Shown: positions 45,559 to 54,007, counted from the first letter of the stretch. The stretch is DNA of 64,000 bases from Thalassolituus sp. UBA1087 (GCA_002314145.1 DCCG01000032.1:56581-120580); one strand, 5' to 3'. Notes: generated by a model not told the origin, from the letters alone. Made by a program: numbers and translations.

Positions 45559-45831
45559 AGATTGACTCTTAATTCGGTAGCTGACAGCCCGGATATCGCT
45601 GTCGTCTGTGCAGGCTAAGTTTACCCTTTGCAGCGGGCGGTTTAAACGGTGAATAAGAGCAGTCTGTGAACCACTGCGCCCACCCGGGCGGAGGGAAAAC
45701 AGCGTGGCGGCAAAGGATTGCTCCCGCACTGAAACCAAATGGCTGTTCTGCGGTCAATCTGCTGTTTTTCTGTGTTGTCTGTAACTGCCGTCCTGCCTTG
45801 TACCGGAGGCAGGATACTCAGAGGAGTGAGC

Positions 45832-46755
45832 ATGATAGAAGTCGAACGTCTGACGCGGCGCTTTGGTGACTTTACCGCTGTGGATGACTTGTCTTTTGAA
45901 GTACGCCCGGGCGAAGTACTCGGATTTCTGGGACCGAACGGCGCGGGTAAATCAACCACCATGAAAATGCTGACCGGCTTTCTGCCCCCGACCTCCGGCC
46001 GGGTATCACTGTTTGGCCTGGACATTGCCAGGCAGCCGCTGGCGGTTAAGCAGCGGCTGGGCTATCTGCCGGAAGGTGCTCCCGCGTGGAGCGATATGAC
46101 GGTGCTGGGCTTTCTGAAATTCATCGCTGACGTGCGGGGGCTGAAAGGAAAAAACCGGTCACAACGCATTATGCACGCAGCCGCTCTTACCGGACTCGAG
46201 CCTGTTCTGAAACAGAATATCGGGACCTTGTCGAAAGGCTTTAAGCGACGCGTCGGTCTGGCTCAGACACTGCTGCATGATCCCGATGTCCTGATTCTCG
46301 ACGAACCAACGGACGGGCTGGATCCGAATCAGAAACAGCAGGTCCGTGATCTGATCAGCCAGCTGGCCGAAGACAAAATTGTCATTATTTCTACCCATAT
46401 TCTTGAAGAAGTGTCTGCCGTCTGTTCCCGCGCCATGATTATTGCTGCCGGGCGTAAGGTTGCCGATGGTACACCGGCAGAACTGGAAGCGCGTTCCCGT
46501 TACCATCAGGCCGTCAGCGTGCAGTTTTCGGAACCTGTACAGGCTGCATCCGTATTTGCCGGGCTGCCCGGTGTGATGGAAGTCGATGAATATGATGGCG
46601 GCCGTGGTTACCGGATATTCCCGGAGGAAAAAACCTCCGTTTTTCATGCCGTAAATACAGCCATCGAAACTCACCACTGGCCGCTGGATACACTGCATAT
46701 TGAGCGCGGTCGTCTGGAAGATGTTTTCCGCCAACTGACGGAGGGAAAAAGCTGA
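45832..46755 (+). CDS. ABC transporter ATPase, Gld/CcmA-like
   Basis: A 307-residue ATP-binding subunit: Walker A GPNGAGKSTTM (about 36-46), signature LSKGFKRRVGLAQ (about 134-146, non-canonical LSKGF), Walker B DVLILDEPTDGLDP (about 154-167), H-loop STHILEEV. With the ABC-2 permease and a GldG-like protein it forms a three-gene operon related to gliding-type (GldA/F/G) exporters in non-gliding bacteria. The start at 45832 has GAGGAG upstream. One base overlaps the permease gene. Confidence 0.9.
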   Translation: MIEVERLTRRFGDFTAVDDLSFEVRPGEVLGFLGPNGAGKSTTMKMLTGFLPPTSGRVSLFGLDIARQPLAVKQRLGYLPEGAPAWSDMTVLGFLKFIADVRGLKGKNRSQRIMHAAALTGLEPVLKQNIGTLSKGFKRRVGLAQTLLHDPDVLILDEPTDGLDPNQKQQVRDLISQLAEDKIVIISTHILEEVSAVCSRAMIIAAGRKVADGTPAELEARSRYHQAVSVQFSEPVQAASVFAGLPGVMEVDEYDGGRGYRIFPEEKTSVFHAVNTAIETHHWPLDTLHIERGRLEDVFRQLTEGKS

Positions 46756-47489
46756 TGTCTGGTTTACTGACAGTCTGTAAACGTGAATGGTCGGCGTATT
46801 TTTCCACGCCGGTGGCTTATGTATTTGTTCTTATTTTTCTGATGATGTCGGCGGCACTGACCTTTTATCTGGGAAATTTCTATGATCGTGGCCAGGCCGA
46901 TCTGCAGCCATTTTTTAACTTCCATCCCTGGTTGTATCTGTTTTTTATGCCTGCTATCGCTATGGGGCTCTGGTCACAGGAACGCCAGCTCGGCACCATT
47001 GAATTATTACTGACACTGCCTCTGACACAGGCTCAGGTGGTATCAGGGAAATTTCTCGCAGCCTGGCTGTTTGCTGCGCTGGCTCTGGTTTTAACCTTTC
47101 CGTTATGGCTTACGGTTAATTATCTGGGAGATCCGGATAACGGCGTTATTCTGACCAGTTATCTGGGCAGCTGGCTGATGGCCGGTGCCTTTATCGCGGT
47201 CGGGTGCTGTATGTCTGCGCTCAGCCGGAATCAGATTGTGGCGTTTATTCTTACCGTACTGATCTGCTTTGTGTTGATGTTAAGCGGCTTCCCTATGGTG
47301 CTGGATATGTTCCGTGCGTGGGGCTCCGACAGGGTGGTGGATTTTGTTGCCGGTCTGAGTTTTATCACGCATTTTCAGGCCTTATCCCGGGGTGTCGTTG
47401 ATCTGCGTGATGTACTTTATTTTCTGCTGCTGATAACGGTCTGGTTGTTTGCTACCGGCGAAGTCCTCAGCATCAAAAAAGCCCGCTGA
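46755..47489 (+). CDS. ABC-2 type permease (GldF-like)
   Basis: A 244-residue inner-membrane protein with six predicted membrane segments (about 20-42, 57-75, 98-120, 136-158, 165-185, 215-238). SQERQLGTIELLLTLPLTQ (about 74-92) is a characteristic ABC-2 permease segment after the second helix. The substrate is not known. Starts at the ATG overlapping the ATPase stop (TGATG). Confidence 0.88.
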   Translation: MSGLLTVCKREWSAYFSTPVAYVFVLIFLMMSAALTFYLGNFYDRGQADLQPFFNFHPWLYLFFMPAIAMGLWSQERQLGTIELLLTLPLTQAQVVSGKFLAAWLFAALALVLTFPLWLTVNYLGDPDNGVILTSYLGSWLMAGAFIAVGCCMSALSRNQIVAFILTVLICFVLMLSGFPMVLDMFRAWGSDRVVDFVAGLSFITHFQALSRGVVDLRDVLYFLLLITVWLFATGEVLSIKKAR

Positions 47490-47502
47490 CAGAGGAGAGT
47501 GG

Positions 47503-49461
47503 ATGATGAAAAACAAAGCTGTATCTCTGACCGGACTCTTCGTTGTGTTTATTGTCGCTGCTGTGCTGATTTCGTCACTGGGCAGTCGGGCGCGGGTGGA
47601 TCTTACCGAAGACGGGCTCTATACCCTGTCTCCGGGCACGCGGAATATTCTTTCGTCCCTTGAGCATCCGGTCACGCTGGATCTGTACTTCTCACAACAA
47701 GCCAGTCAGGATCTCACCGCGCTGCGGGCCTATGAACAGCGGGTAGAAGAATTACTGGCGGAATATGAAATGCTGTCCGATGGCCGGCTCAGAGTGAACG
47801 TGATTGATCCACAGCCATTTTCTGAAGAAGAAGATATGGCTGCGGCGCGCGGACTTCAGGCTGTACCGCTGAATAATGGTGATTCTCTTTATTTCGGTCT
47901 GGTCGCCAGTGCTGACATACCGGTCGCAACAGCAGCTGCAGATGCTGACGCCGCAGATCCTGCGACAGTTGATCCGCAGGCAGGCGATGAAGATCAGGCA
48001 GAACAGTCGCCGGCCGGGCAGCGTGAACACAGCGCAACCCGGGAAAAATTCGATATCCTGCCGTTTCTGCAGCCCGACCGTGAGCGGTTTCTGGAATATG
48101 AGATCAGTCAGCTGATTGATAACGTTCAGTCGGTGAAGCCTGTGGTGATCGGCGTTCTGTCCGGTCTGGATGTCATGGGCGGCTTTGATCCCCGCAGTGG
48201 TCAGCCCACACCGCCCTGGATGGCGCTGGATCAGCTGGATGGTGCTTATCAGCTACGTTCCCTGAACACCTCTGTTGATCACATTGACGAGGATGTGGAT
48301 GTACTGATGCTGATTCAGCCACCGGTCCTCGCAGATGCCACCCTGTTTGCCATTGATCAATTCGCTCTGCGTGGCGGACGGGTGCTGGCGTTTATCGATC
48401 CTCTGGCAGAGAACGCCCCGGCGGGCATGATGGGCGGCGGTGATCCGGCGTCAGCGACCAGTCTCAATACATTGCTGCATCAGTGGGGTGTTGACTGGCA
48501 TCCGGATCAGGTGGTGCTGGATGCTCAGCTGGGGCTGGTGGTGAATCAGGGTCAGGGGCGGCCACCGGTACGCCATTTTGGATTGCTGTCACTGACGCCG
48601 GACCAGTTGCTGGCCGATGATATTGTGACCGCCCGGCTGGAAAATATTAACCTCAGCAGCACGGGGTATTTTGCCGCCCGGGAAGATGCGACCACGACCA
48701 TTGACCCCTGGCTGTTCAGCAGCACCGATGCCATGCTGACGGATGCCAACCGTCTGCGTATGGGCGGGGATTTGCTCGAACTGCAGAAAGATTTTCAGCC
48801 CACCGGTGAGGCCTATCCTCTGGCTGTACGGATCAGTGGTCCGGCTTCCACGGCGTTTCCGGACGGTGTGGGCAGCGCAGAGGCCGGACAACTACTGACC
48901 TCCACTGACCATCTCGCCGTGACCCTGGTGGCGGATACCGATGTGCTGTCGGACCGCCTGTGGGTTCAGGTCCAGAATTTCTTTGGTCAGCGCCTGGCAT
49001 CGCCGTGGGCAGATAATGGCGCATTACTGGTCAATCTGGCTGATAATCTCAGCGGCAGCGCTGATCTGATCAGTCTGCGTGCCCGCGGTCAGTACAGTCG
49101 TCCGTTTGAGAAAGTCGATGAGCTGCAACGTCAGGCTGAGAAACAATTTCTGGCCAGTGAACAGAAACTGCAGCAACAGCTGGATCAGGTGGAGCAGCAG
49201 ATGGCGGATCTGCAGCAGGGGCGCGAAGAAGACACGGGTGTGTTAACCCTGTCGCCACAGCAACAGGCGGCGCTGGATGATTTTCAGCAGGAGAAGCTGA
49301 CCATCCGTAAGGAGCTGCGCAATGTTCAGCATGAGCTGGATAAAGACATCAATGCGCTGGGCACGCGCCTGAAAATCCTCAATATTTTTGTGTTCCCGGT
49401 GGTCTTTACGCTGCTGCTTGGGTTGCTGGCCTGGGGACTGCGGCGGCGTCAGCAGCTGTGA
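47503..49461 (+). CDS. GldG-like ABC-associated protein
   Basis: A 652-residue protein: N-terminal membrane helix (about 8-28), a large extracytoplasmic ABC-type-uncharacterised/GldG domain (VDLTEDGLYTLSPGTRNILSSL at about 35-56 is the family start), a C-terminal coiled coil (about 545-625) and a final membrane helix near 630-650. The ATG at 47503 follows GAGGAGAG; an ATG at 47506 is equally possible. In many gammaproteobacteria a DUF4340 gene follows; here slyX does. The coiled coil is long for the family. Confidence 0.88.
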   Translation: MMKNKAVSLTGLFVVFIVAAVLISSLGSRARVDLTEDGLYTLSPGTRNILSSLEHPVTLDLYFSQQASQDLTALRAYEQRVEELLAEYEMLSDGRLRVNVIDPQPFSEEEDMAAARGLQAVPLNNGDSLYFGLVASADIPVATAAADADAADPATVDPQAGDEDQAEQSPAGQREHSATREKFDILPFLQPDRERFLEYEISQLIDNVQSVKPVVIGVLSGLDVMGGFDPRSGQPTPPWMALDQLDGAYQLRSLNTSVDHIDEDVDVLMLIQPPVLADATLFAIDQFALRGGRVLAFIDPLAENAPAGMMGGGDPASATSLNTLLHQWGVDWHPDQVVLDAQLGLVVNQGQGRPPVRHFGLLSLTPDQLLADDIVTARLENINLSSTGYFAAREDATTTIDPWLFSSTDAMLTDANRLRMGGDLLELQKDFQPTGEAYPLAVRISGPASTAFPDGVGSAEAGQLLTSTDHLAVTLVADTDVLSDRLWVQVQNFFGQRLASPWADNGALLVNLADNLSGSADLISLRARGQYSRPFEKVDELQRQAEKQFLASEQKLQQQLDQVEQQMADLQQGREEDTGVLTLSPQQQAALDDFQQEKLTIRKELRNVQHELDKDINALGTRLKILNIFVFPVVFTLLLGLLAWGLRRRQQL

Positions 49462-49530
49462 ATGAAGGTATTCCCGGTGGCTATAGCCGTATGATGGCGG
49501 ATGTTTTATCCGGATAACCGGCTGTCAGCA

Positions 49531-49562
49531 CCGCCATTGCCTGCCCGGGCAGGCAATGGCGG
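49531..49562. repeat. perfect 32-bp palindrome between gldG-like gene and slyX
   Basis: The arms CCGCCATTGCCTGCCC (49531-49546) and its exact reverse complement (49547-49562) touch with no spacer. It lies between two convergent genes and has no T-run, so a simple intrinsic terminator is unlikely, but a strong stem could stop or protect both transcripts. The palindrome ends eight bases before the slyX stop side. Confidence 0.9.
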
Positions 49563-49569
49563 CCGGCAA

Positions 49570-49830
49570 TCAATAGTGGGGCGGTGGTGATTCTTCGGCA
49601 CTGTCTTTAACCTGGCCGTCATTGGCCTGCAGCTGCTCCAGTTTTTTATTCATCATCTGCATCGCCTGTCTGGCAAGATCAAACTGTTGGGTAAGGTCTG
49701 CCATCTGACTGTTCAGTGCGTCAACCGTCTCTTCCAGAAAGGCGACTTTCATTTCCAGTTCATCGATCCGCTGCTGACCCGCATCCCGCTGGTCATAGGC
49801 ATCCGCCGGTTGTGGCTCTGTCTGGCTCAT
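49570..49830 (-). CDS. slyX: SlyX family protein
   Basis: An 86-residue coiled-coil protein. Residues 18-68 form an uninterrupted heptad pattern (RIDELEMKVAFLEETVDAL..LTQQFDLARQAMQMMNKKLEQL) followed by a short tail ending in PPHY, a SlyX hallmark. The function of SlyX is unknown. Convergent with the GldG-like gene and divergent from the cold-shock gene. Confidence 0.92.
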   Translation of the reverse strand: MSQTEPQPADAYDQRDAGQQRIDELEMKVAFLEETVDALNSQMADLTQQFDLARQAMQMMNKKLEQLQANDGQVKDSAEESPPPHY

Positions 49831-49963
49831 AGGATGCTTTATACCCCTTTGCTATCGTGTTGATTTTTTTAATGAATTGGGCTTTCATAGCCCACTCGTT
49901 ACAAGGCTTTTACGGCCGGTATACCGATACATAAGTGATAATAACAGTGATGTGAGAGAAGGC

Positions 49964-50455
49964 ATGGGTAAAATTATGTTACGAAAAATTATAGTCGCAC
50001 TGGTCAGTGCAGTGGTTTCAGCAGGTCTGGTCGCCGTGGTTTTGCCGGCGCTGGTCAGTGGCCTGCATTCAGCCGATGGCTCGCCGTTGGCGCATACCGA
50101 TCTGATGTCAGTGGCCGGAATGCCGCTGTTTCTGGTGCTGGTGGCGGTTCTGGGGTTTGCGATCAGTCTGATTTCGGCGCAGCTGGCACCATCACGTCGT
50201 CGTCGCTACCGCAACAGTGGCACGGTTGTAGAGCAGGACGTTGAAGATGGTCGTGAACGTGGTGTTGTTAAATGGTTTAACGTGAAAAAAGGCTTCGGCT
50301 TTATTACCTGGGATGAAGGCGAAGATGTGTTTGTGCACTTCCGTTCGATCCGCGGGCAGGGGCACCGCTCTCTGACCGAAGGCCAGCGGGTTAAGTTTTC
50401 GGTGGTTCGTGGTCAGAAAGGCCCTCAGGCCGAAGACGTGTCAGCGATTCGTTAA
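49964..50455 (+). CDS. membrane-anchored cold-shock domain protein
   Basis: A 163-residue protein with two N-terminal membrane segments (about 5-28 and 48-68), an Arg-rich juxtamembrane stretch (PSRRRRYR, about 75-82), then a cold-shock domain (about 97-163) with both nucleic-acid-binding motifs: KKGFGFI (RNP1) and VFVHF (RNP2). The topology places the cold-shock domain in the cytoplasm at the membrane. The ATG at 49964 follows GAGAGAAGG closely; 49976 is an alternative. No exact functional homologue is recognised. Confidence 0.85.
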   Translation: MGKIMLRKIIVALVSAVVSAGLVAVVLPALVSGLHSADGSPLAHTDLMSVAGMPLFLVLVAVLGFAISLISAQLAPSRRRRYRNSGTVVEQDVEDGRERGVVKWFNVKKGFGFITWDEGEDVFVHFRSIRGQGHRSLTEGQRVKFSVVRGQKGPQAEDVSAIR

Positions 50456-50497
50456 CGGCGACAGCCAGGAATCTGAGACACAGCAGGAACGGGCTGC

Positions 50498-50534
50498 TGT
50501 CACCCGCTGGCGGAGTGACAGGGTCCGTTTTTTT
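50498..50534 (+). terminator. probable terminator after the cold-shock gene
   Basis: TGTCAC (50498-50503) pairs with GTGACA (50515-50520) around an inner CCG/CGG stem, followed by GGGTCCG and seven T (50528-50534). Confidence 0.6.
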
Positions 50535-50567
50535 GTGCCCGGTGTTTGTGGGCCAGCGGCGATGTGA

Positions 50568-50636
50568 TTAACCATCGGTGCTGTGCGCTTCACCCAGCCA
50601 TTGCAGTATTTCGTTCAATTGATACCAGAAGGTCAT
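50568..50636 (-). CDS. candidate 22-codon ORF with hairpin-sequestered ribosome binding site
   Basis: An unannotated short frame on the minus strand, starting MTFWYQLNEI and ending TDG, 22 residues. It has an excellent Shine-Dalgarno (CAGGAG, 7 bases before the ATG) but those bases are the 3' arm of a strong hairpin (50644-50686). Amphipathic, aromatic-rich N-terminal half. It lies downstream of suhB on the same strand. Supported only by the ribosome binding site and frame; no homology can be tested here. Confidence 0.4.
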   Translation of the reverse strand: MTFWYQLNEILQWLGEAHSTDG

Positions 50637-50643
50637 GGCGTCG

Positions 50644-50686
50644 CTCCTGCAGAAATCCTGTTTTTACTGTAGGAATTCTGCAGGAG
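50644..50686 (-). promoter_or_regulatory. hairpin covering the short ORF's ribosome binding site
   Basis: CTCCTGCAGAA (50644-50654) pairs with TTCTGCAGGAG (50676-50686), an A-A mismatch follows, then TCCT/AGGA, closing an 11-base T-rich loop: about 15 pairs. The outer arm holds the AGGAG of the ORF at 50568-50636. No T-run is next to it, so it is not a standard terminator for suhB. Confidence 0.65.
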
Positions 50687-50705
50687 GCTGCCACCCGCTG
50701 ACAGG

Positions 50706-51479
50706 TTAGTCGCGGGCGAGGAGTGCTTTTAACAGACGGGGATTGCTGACCACCAGATTGGCCGGTGCTTTCAACATCGGCTGTCCGGATACCTCTGCCA
50801 GCAGGCAGCCGGCTTCCGAGGCTACCAGGCCTGCGGCATTCAGTGCGTACTCATCCACATCACTGAGCATGGCGGCCTGGAAACGGTCGGCTGCGACATA
50901 GCAGATCGACAGGGCGTTGGAGCCGATGTTGCGTAAGTCGTAAGAACGGGTCATCAGGCGCTGCGTCCGCTGACGCTGGTCAGCTGCCGAATCATTGCTG
51001 CCCAGAGGCTGGGTGTAACCGACAATCGCATCGTTGAGGGCGTTGATATTGCTGCAGCGGATGCGGCGGTTGTTCAGCTGGGAACCACGCCCGCGGGAGG
51101 CGGTGAATTCGTCGCCGTTGACCGGGTTTAACACCACGGCATGCTCTGTCTTGCCATGATTCTGGCAGCTGATGATGATGGCAAAAGACGGAATCCCTAC
51201 GCGGAAATTGGCAATGTCATCGATCACACAGATCTGCCAGGTCGGCTGATCCGCATTATCCAAATTCTGACCGGTTTCACGGCCGGAAAAATTGTGCTCC
51301 GGCAGTGCCTTCTTCAGTTCGAAGATGATGCTCTTTTCCAGACCAATCGTGCAGTCGGCAATAAATTTCGCTTTTTCCTGATCCGTACTCTGGGCAGAAT
51401 CGAAGCGGTCCAGACGGCGGACCAGGTCTTGGCCAGCATTACGCGCAGCGCGCAACGCCAGGTTCACCATGGGTTGCAT
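50706..51479 (-). CDS. suhB: SuhB/inositol monophosphatase family, catalytic metal site lost
   Basis: A 257-residue SuhB homologue in its conserved place opposite trmJ. The N-terminus MQPMVNLALRAARNAG and the DLRNIGSNALSICYVAADRF segment fit SuhB well. The metal site does not: the family Glu in EES is R67 here (SGRETG), the DPLDGTTNF motif has become DDIANF (three residues deleted, second Asp lost) and the C-terminal Asp of PWD is replaced in DEYALNAAG. Only D87 remains. It is probably not an active phosphatase. SuhB also acts in the NusA/NusB/NusE antitermination complex on rRNA operons without needing catalysis, so that role may be what is kept (inference). Confidence 0.85.
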   Translation of the reverse strand: MQPMVNLALRAARNAGQDLVRRLDRFDSAQSTDQEKAKFIADCTIGLEKSIIFELKKALPEHNFSGRETGQNLDNADQPTWQICVIDDIANFRVGIPSFAIIISCQNHGKTEHAVVLNPVNGDEFTASRGRGSQLNNRRIRCSNINALNDAIVGYTQPLGSNDSAADQRQRTQRLMTRSYDLRNIGSNALSICYVAADRFQAAMLSDVDEYALNAAGLVASEAGCLLAEVSGQPMLKAPANLVVSNPRLLKALLARD

Positions 51480-51628
51480 AGGGCTTCAGTCTCTTAAAGA
51501 ACATTTTTGGGGCGCGGGATTATATCAGTACCGAACTGGTTAGCAAGGGCGGTTTTACGTTACACTTCGTGCCCTTTTTTTGATCCCAGAGTCCGTATCG
51601 ACGGCGTAGCGCAGGTGTCTGCTTTTCT

Positions 51629-52381
51629 ATGTTAGATCATGTTCGCATTGTTATGGTGAATACCACGCATTCCGGCAATATCGGCGCGGCCGCCCGGGCG
51701 ATGAAAAATATGGGCCTCAGCCGCCTGGTGCTGGTCGATCCCATTGCCACAATCGATGAAGAAGCCATCCAGCGTTCTTCCCGCGCAGAAGATATTCTGC
51801 ACAATGTGGTGATCGTTCCGACGCTGGAAGACGCTGTCGCTGACTGCTCACTGATCATCGGCACCTCGGCGCGCAGCCGTCATATTCCCTGGCCGCTGAT
51901 GACGCCCAGGCAGGCTGCAGCGAAAGCGCGTGAAATGATCCCTGCCGGCAATGAAACGGCGCTGGTATTTGGCCGTGAATCCCGCGGGCTGACCAACGAA
52001 GAGCTGCACCTGTGCACTGCCCACGTACACATTCCCACCGAGTCATCTTTTTCATCGCTGAATGTGGCGCAGGCAATTCAGGTGTTGTGTTACGAAATGC
52101 GGCTGGCACTAGCGGAACCTGTGCTCAGTGGTGAAGACGAAGAGGACGGTCAGTGGGGCGTACCCTGGGATCATCCGCTGGCAACCCATGCGGAGCTGGA
52201 AGGACTGTTTCAGCATATGGAATCAACACTGATTGATATTGGCTTTCTTGACCCCAATACTCCGAAACAGTTGATGCCGCGGATGCGCCGCCTTTTCCAG
52301 CGCGCGGCGATGGATAAAACCGAGGTTAATATCCTGCGCGGTATGCTGGCCACAATCGGCAAAAACCGGAAACCCGGGTAG
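51629..52381 (+). CDS. trmJ: tRNA (cytidine/uridine-2'-O-)-methyltransferase TrmJ
   Basis: A 250-residue SpoU-fold enzyme that methylates position 32 of tRNAs. Motif 1 VMVNTTHSGNIGAAARAMKNMG (about 8-29), motif 2 ALVFGRESRGLTNEEL (about 110-125) and motif 3 IPTESSFSSLNVAQAIQV (about 133-150) make the knot. Gene order suhB/trmJ then cysE-iscR matches many gammaproteobacteria. Confidence 0.95.
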   Translation: MLDHVRIVMVNTTHSGNIGAAARAMKNMGLSRLVLVDPIATIDEEAIQRSSRAEDILHNVVIVPTLEDAVADCSLIIGTSARSRHIPWPLMTPRQAAAKAREMIPAGNETALVFGRESRGLTNEELHLCTAHVHIPTESSFSSLNVAQAIQVLCYEMRLALAEPVLSGEDEEDGQWGVPWDHPLATHAELEGLFQHMESTLIDIGFLDPNTPKQLMPRMRRLFQRAAMDKTEVNILRGMLATIGKNRKPG

Positions 52382-52479
52382 TCAGCTGACCCGCAAAAGC
52401 AACACGAAACAGCAAGACAATGCCGGCCAGAGAAGCCGGCAACAGCACAACCGAAGCACAACAGAACAAGGTGGAACAA

Positions 52480-53340
52480 GTGAGTATTCAACAACTGCGT
52501 GAAGATATCGCCAGTGTTTTTGAGCGTGACCCGGCGGCCCGCAACACGTTTGAAGTATTAACAACTTATCCGGGCCTGCACGCCATCCTGCATTATCGTC
52601 TGGCAAACTGGCTGTGGCGCCGAGGCATGAAATGGCTGGCCCGTCTGTTGTCCACCTTCAGTCGCTGGATGACCGGCATCGAAATCCATCCCGGAGCCAC
52701 CATAGGCCGCCGTTTTTTTATTGACCACGGGATGGGCGTGGTGATCGGTGAAACGGCTGAAATCGGCGATGATTGCACCCTGTATCATGGTGTCACGCTG
52801 GGCGGCACATCCTGGAACAAAGGGAAGCGTCACCCGACGCTGCGCAGTGGGGTGGTTGTCGGCGCCGGCGCCAAAGTGCTGGGGCCGATCGAAGTGGGTG
52901 AGAATGCCCGTATCGGTTCTAATGCTGTGGTCACCAAAGAAGTACCGGACGGCGCTACGGTGGTGGGGATTCCCGGCCGTATCATCCGTAAGCCCAGTGA
53001 AGAAACACTGGAGAAACGCCGCCGTATTGCGGAGAAAATCGGTTTTGATGCCTATGGTATTGCCGATGATATGCCGGACCCGATTGCCCGCTCGATTCAC
53101 AATCTGATGGATCATATGCAGGCAGTTGATCACAAAATCGATACAATGTGTCAGGCTTTGGCCGAAATGGGCAACACGTCATGTTCCGATGCCCTGCCTA
53201 AGCTGGAAGAAGAGACATTTGTCAGTCTTAATGACGCTTACGAAGAAATTAAGAGTGCGGCTCAGGAAGTCCTCAAAGAGGAAGGCACTGAGGATTCTGT
53301 AGCAGACAAGACGGACAAAGAATCTGAACGCCCGCATTAA
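52480..53340 (+). CDS. cysE: serine O-acetyltransferase
   Basis: A 286-residue enzyme making O-acetylserine for cysteine synthesis. The left-handed beta-helix contains FFIDHGMGVVIGETAEIGDD (about 78-97), LYHGVTLGGTSWNKGKRHP and GAGAKVLGPIEVG. The C-terminal tail (about 190-286) is long, acidic and not the usual short feedback tail. The GTG start at 52480 has AAGGTGG five bases upstream; the open frame extends to 52420. It lies directly before iscR, as in many bacteria where cysteine supply and Fe-S assembly are linked. Confidence 0.9.
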   Translation: MSIQQLREDIASVFERDPAARNTFEVLTTYPGLHAILHYRLANWLWRRGMKWLARLLSTFSRWMTGIEIHPGATIGRRFFIDHGMGVVIGETAEIGDDCTLYHGVTLGGTSWNKGKRHPTLRSGVVVGAGAKVLGPIEVGENARIGSNAVVTKEVPDGATVVGIPGRIIRKPSEETLEKRRRIAEKIGFDAYGIADDMPDPIARSIHNLMDHMQAVDHKIDTMCQALAEMGNTSCSDALPKLEEETFVSLNDAYEEIKSAAQEVLKEEGTEDSVADKTDKESERPH

Positions 53341-53372
53341 AGTTGACTAAAATTGTCGGATATACGCATAAT
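53341..53372 (+). promoter_or_regulatory. IscR type 1-like site overlapping the iscR promoter
   Basis: AGTTGACTAAAATTGTCGG (53341-53359, followed by ATAT) resembles the E. coli type 1 IscR site, which has TTGACT and a GTCGGGTAT-like half. The same TTGACT (53343-53348) serves as a -35, and CATAAT (53367-53372) as a -10 at 18 bases. This is the expected autoregulation by [2Fe-2S]-IscR. Confidence 0.7.
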
Positions 53373-53401
53373 AAGTCATTGCTTAATACAGGGGATTGCC
53401 C

Positions 53402-53887
53402 ATGCGATTAACTACAAAAGGACGCTATGCCGTCACTGCCATGCTGGATCTGGCGATTCATGCGCAGCAGGGACCGGTCAGCCTGAATGATATATCCGGT
53501 CGCCAGGGGATTTCTCTGTCATACCTGGAACAACTGTTCGCGAAACTGCGTCGCAACGGACTGGTCGCCAGTGTGCGCGGTCCGGGTGGCGGTTACCGGC
53601 TGAGCCGGGAGAGTGATGCCATCAATGTGGCGGATATCGTCGACGCAGTGAACGAATCCATGGATGCCACGCGCTGTAACCGCCGTGGAGATTGCCAGGA
53701 TGGCCAGCCATGCCTGACGCACCATCTGTGGCTTGATCTCAGTGATCAGATCCATGATTTTCTCAGCGGCATCACGCTGTCCGGGCTGCTGGAACGTGAA
53801 GAAATCCGCCTGATCGCTGATCGCCAGGAACAGAAAGACCCGAACCGCATCAGCGCGGTGGAAGAAAAAGACGCGCAGACCGCCTGA
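53402..53887 (+). CDS. iscR: Fe-S cluster regulator IscR
   Basis: A 161-residue Rrf2-family regulator: winged-helix domain (about 1-65) and the [2Fe-2S] ligands C92, C98, C104 and H107 at the same positions as in E. coli (RCNRRGDCQDGQPCLTHHLW). It represses the isc operon when cluster-loaded. The ATG at 53402 is used; an in-frame TTG lies at 53396. Followed by iscS after 120 bases. Confidence 0.95.
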   Translation: MRLTTKGRYAVTAMLDLAIHAQQGPVSLNDISGRQGISLSYLEQLFAKLRRNGLVASVRGPGGGYRLSRESDAINVADIVDAVNESMDATRCNRRGDCQDGQPCLTHHLWLDLSDQIHDFLSGITLSGLLEREEIRLIADRQEQKDPNRISAVEEKDAQTA

Positions 53888-54007
53888 GGTGCGCGTTCAC
53901 TGACTGTCGGCCGCTGCTGCCGGCGCCTCTCTTTTGAACTGACGAACGCTTGACGTGACAAAATGGGCGCGGACAATGCCCGTTTTCTGTTCAGTTGCGG
54001 AAGTAAC

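Noticed and set aside
51545..51581. AAGGGC..GCCCTT hairpin with T-run just before trmJ
   Set aside because: The stem is six bases with a 20-base loop; too weak to call an attenuator.
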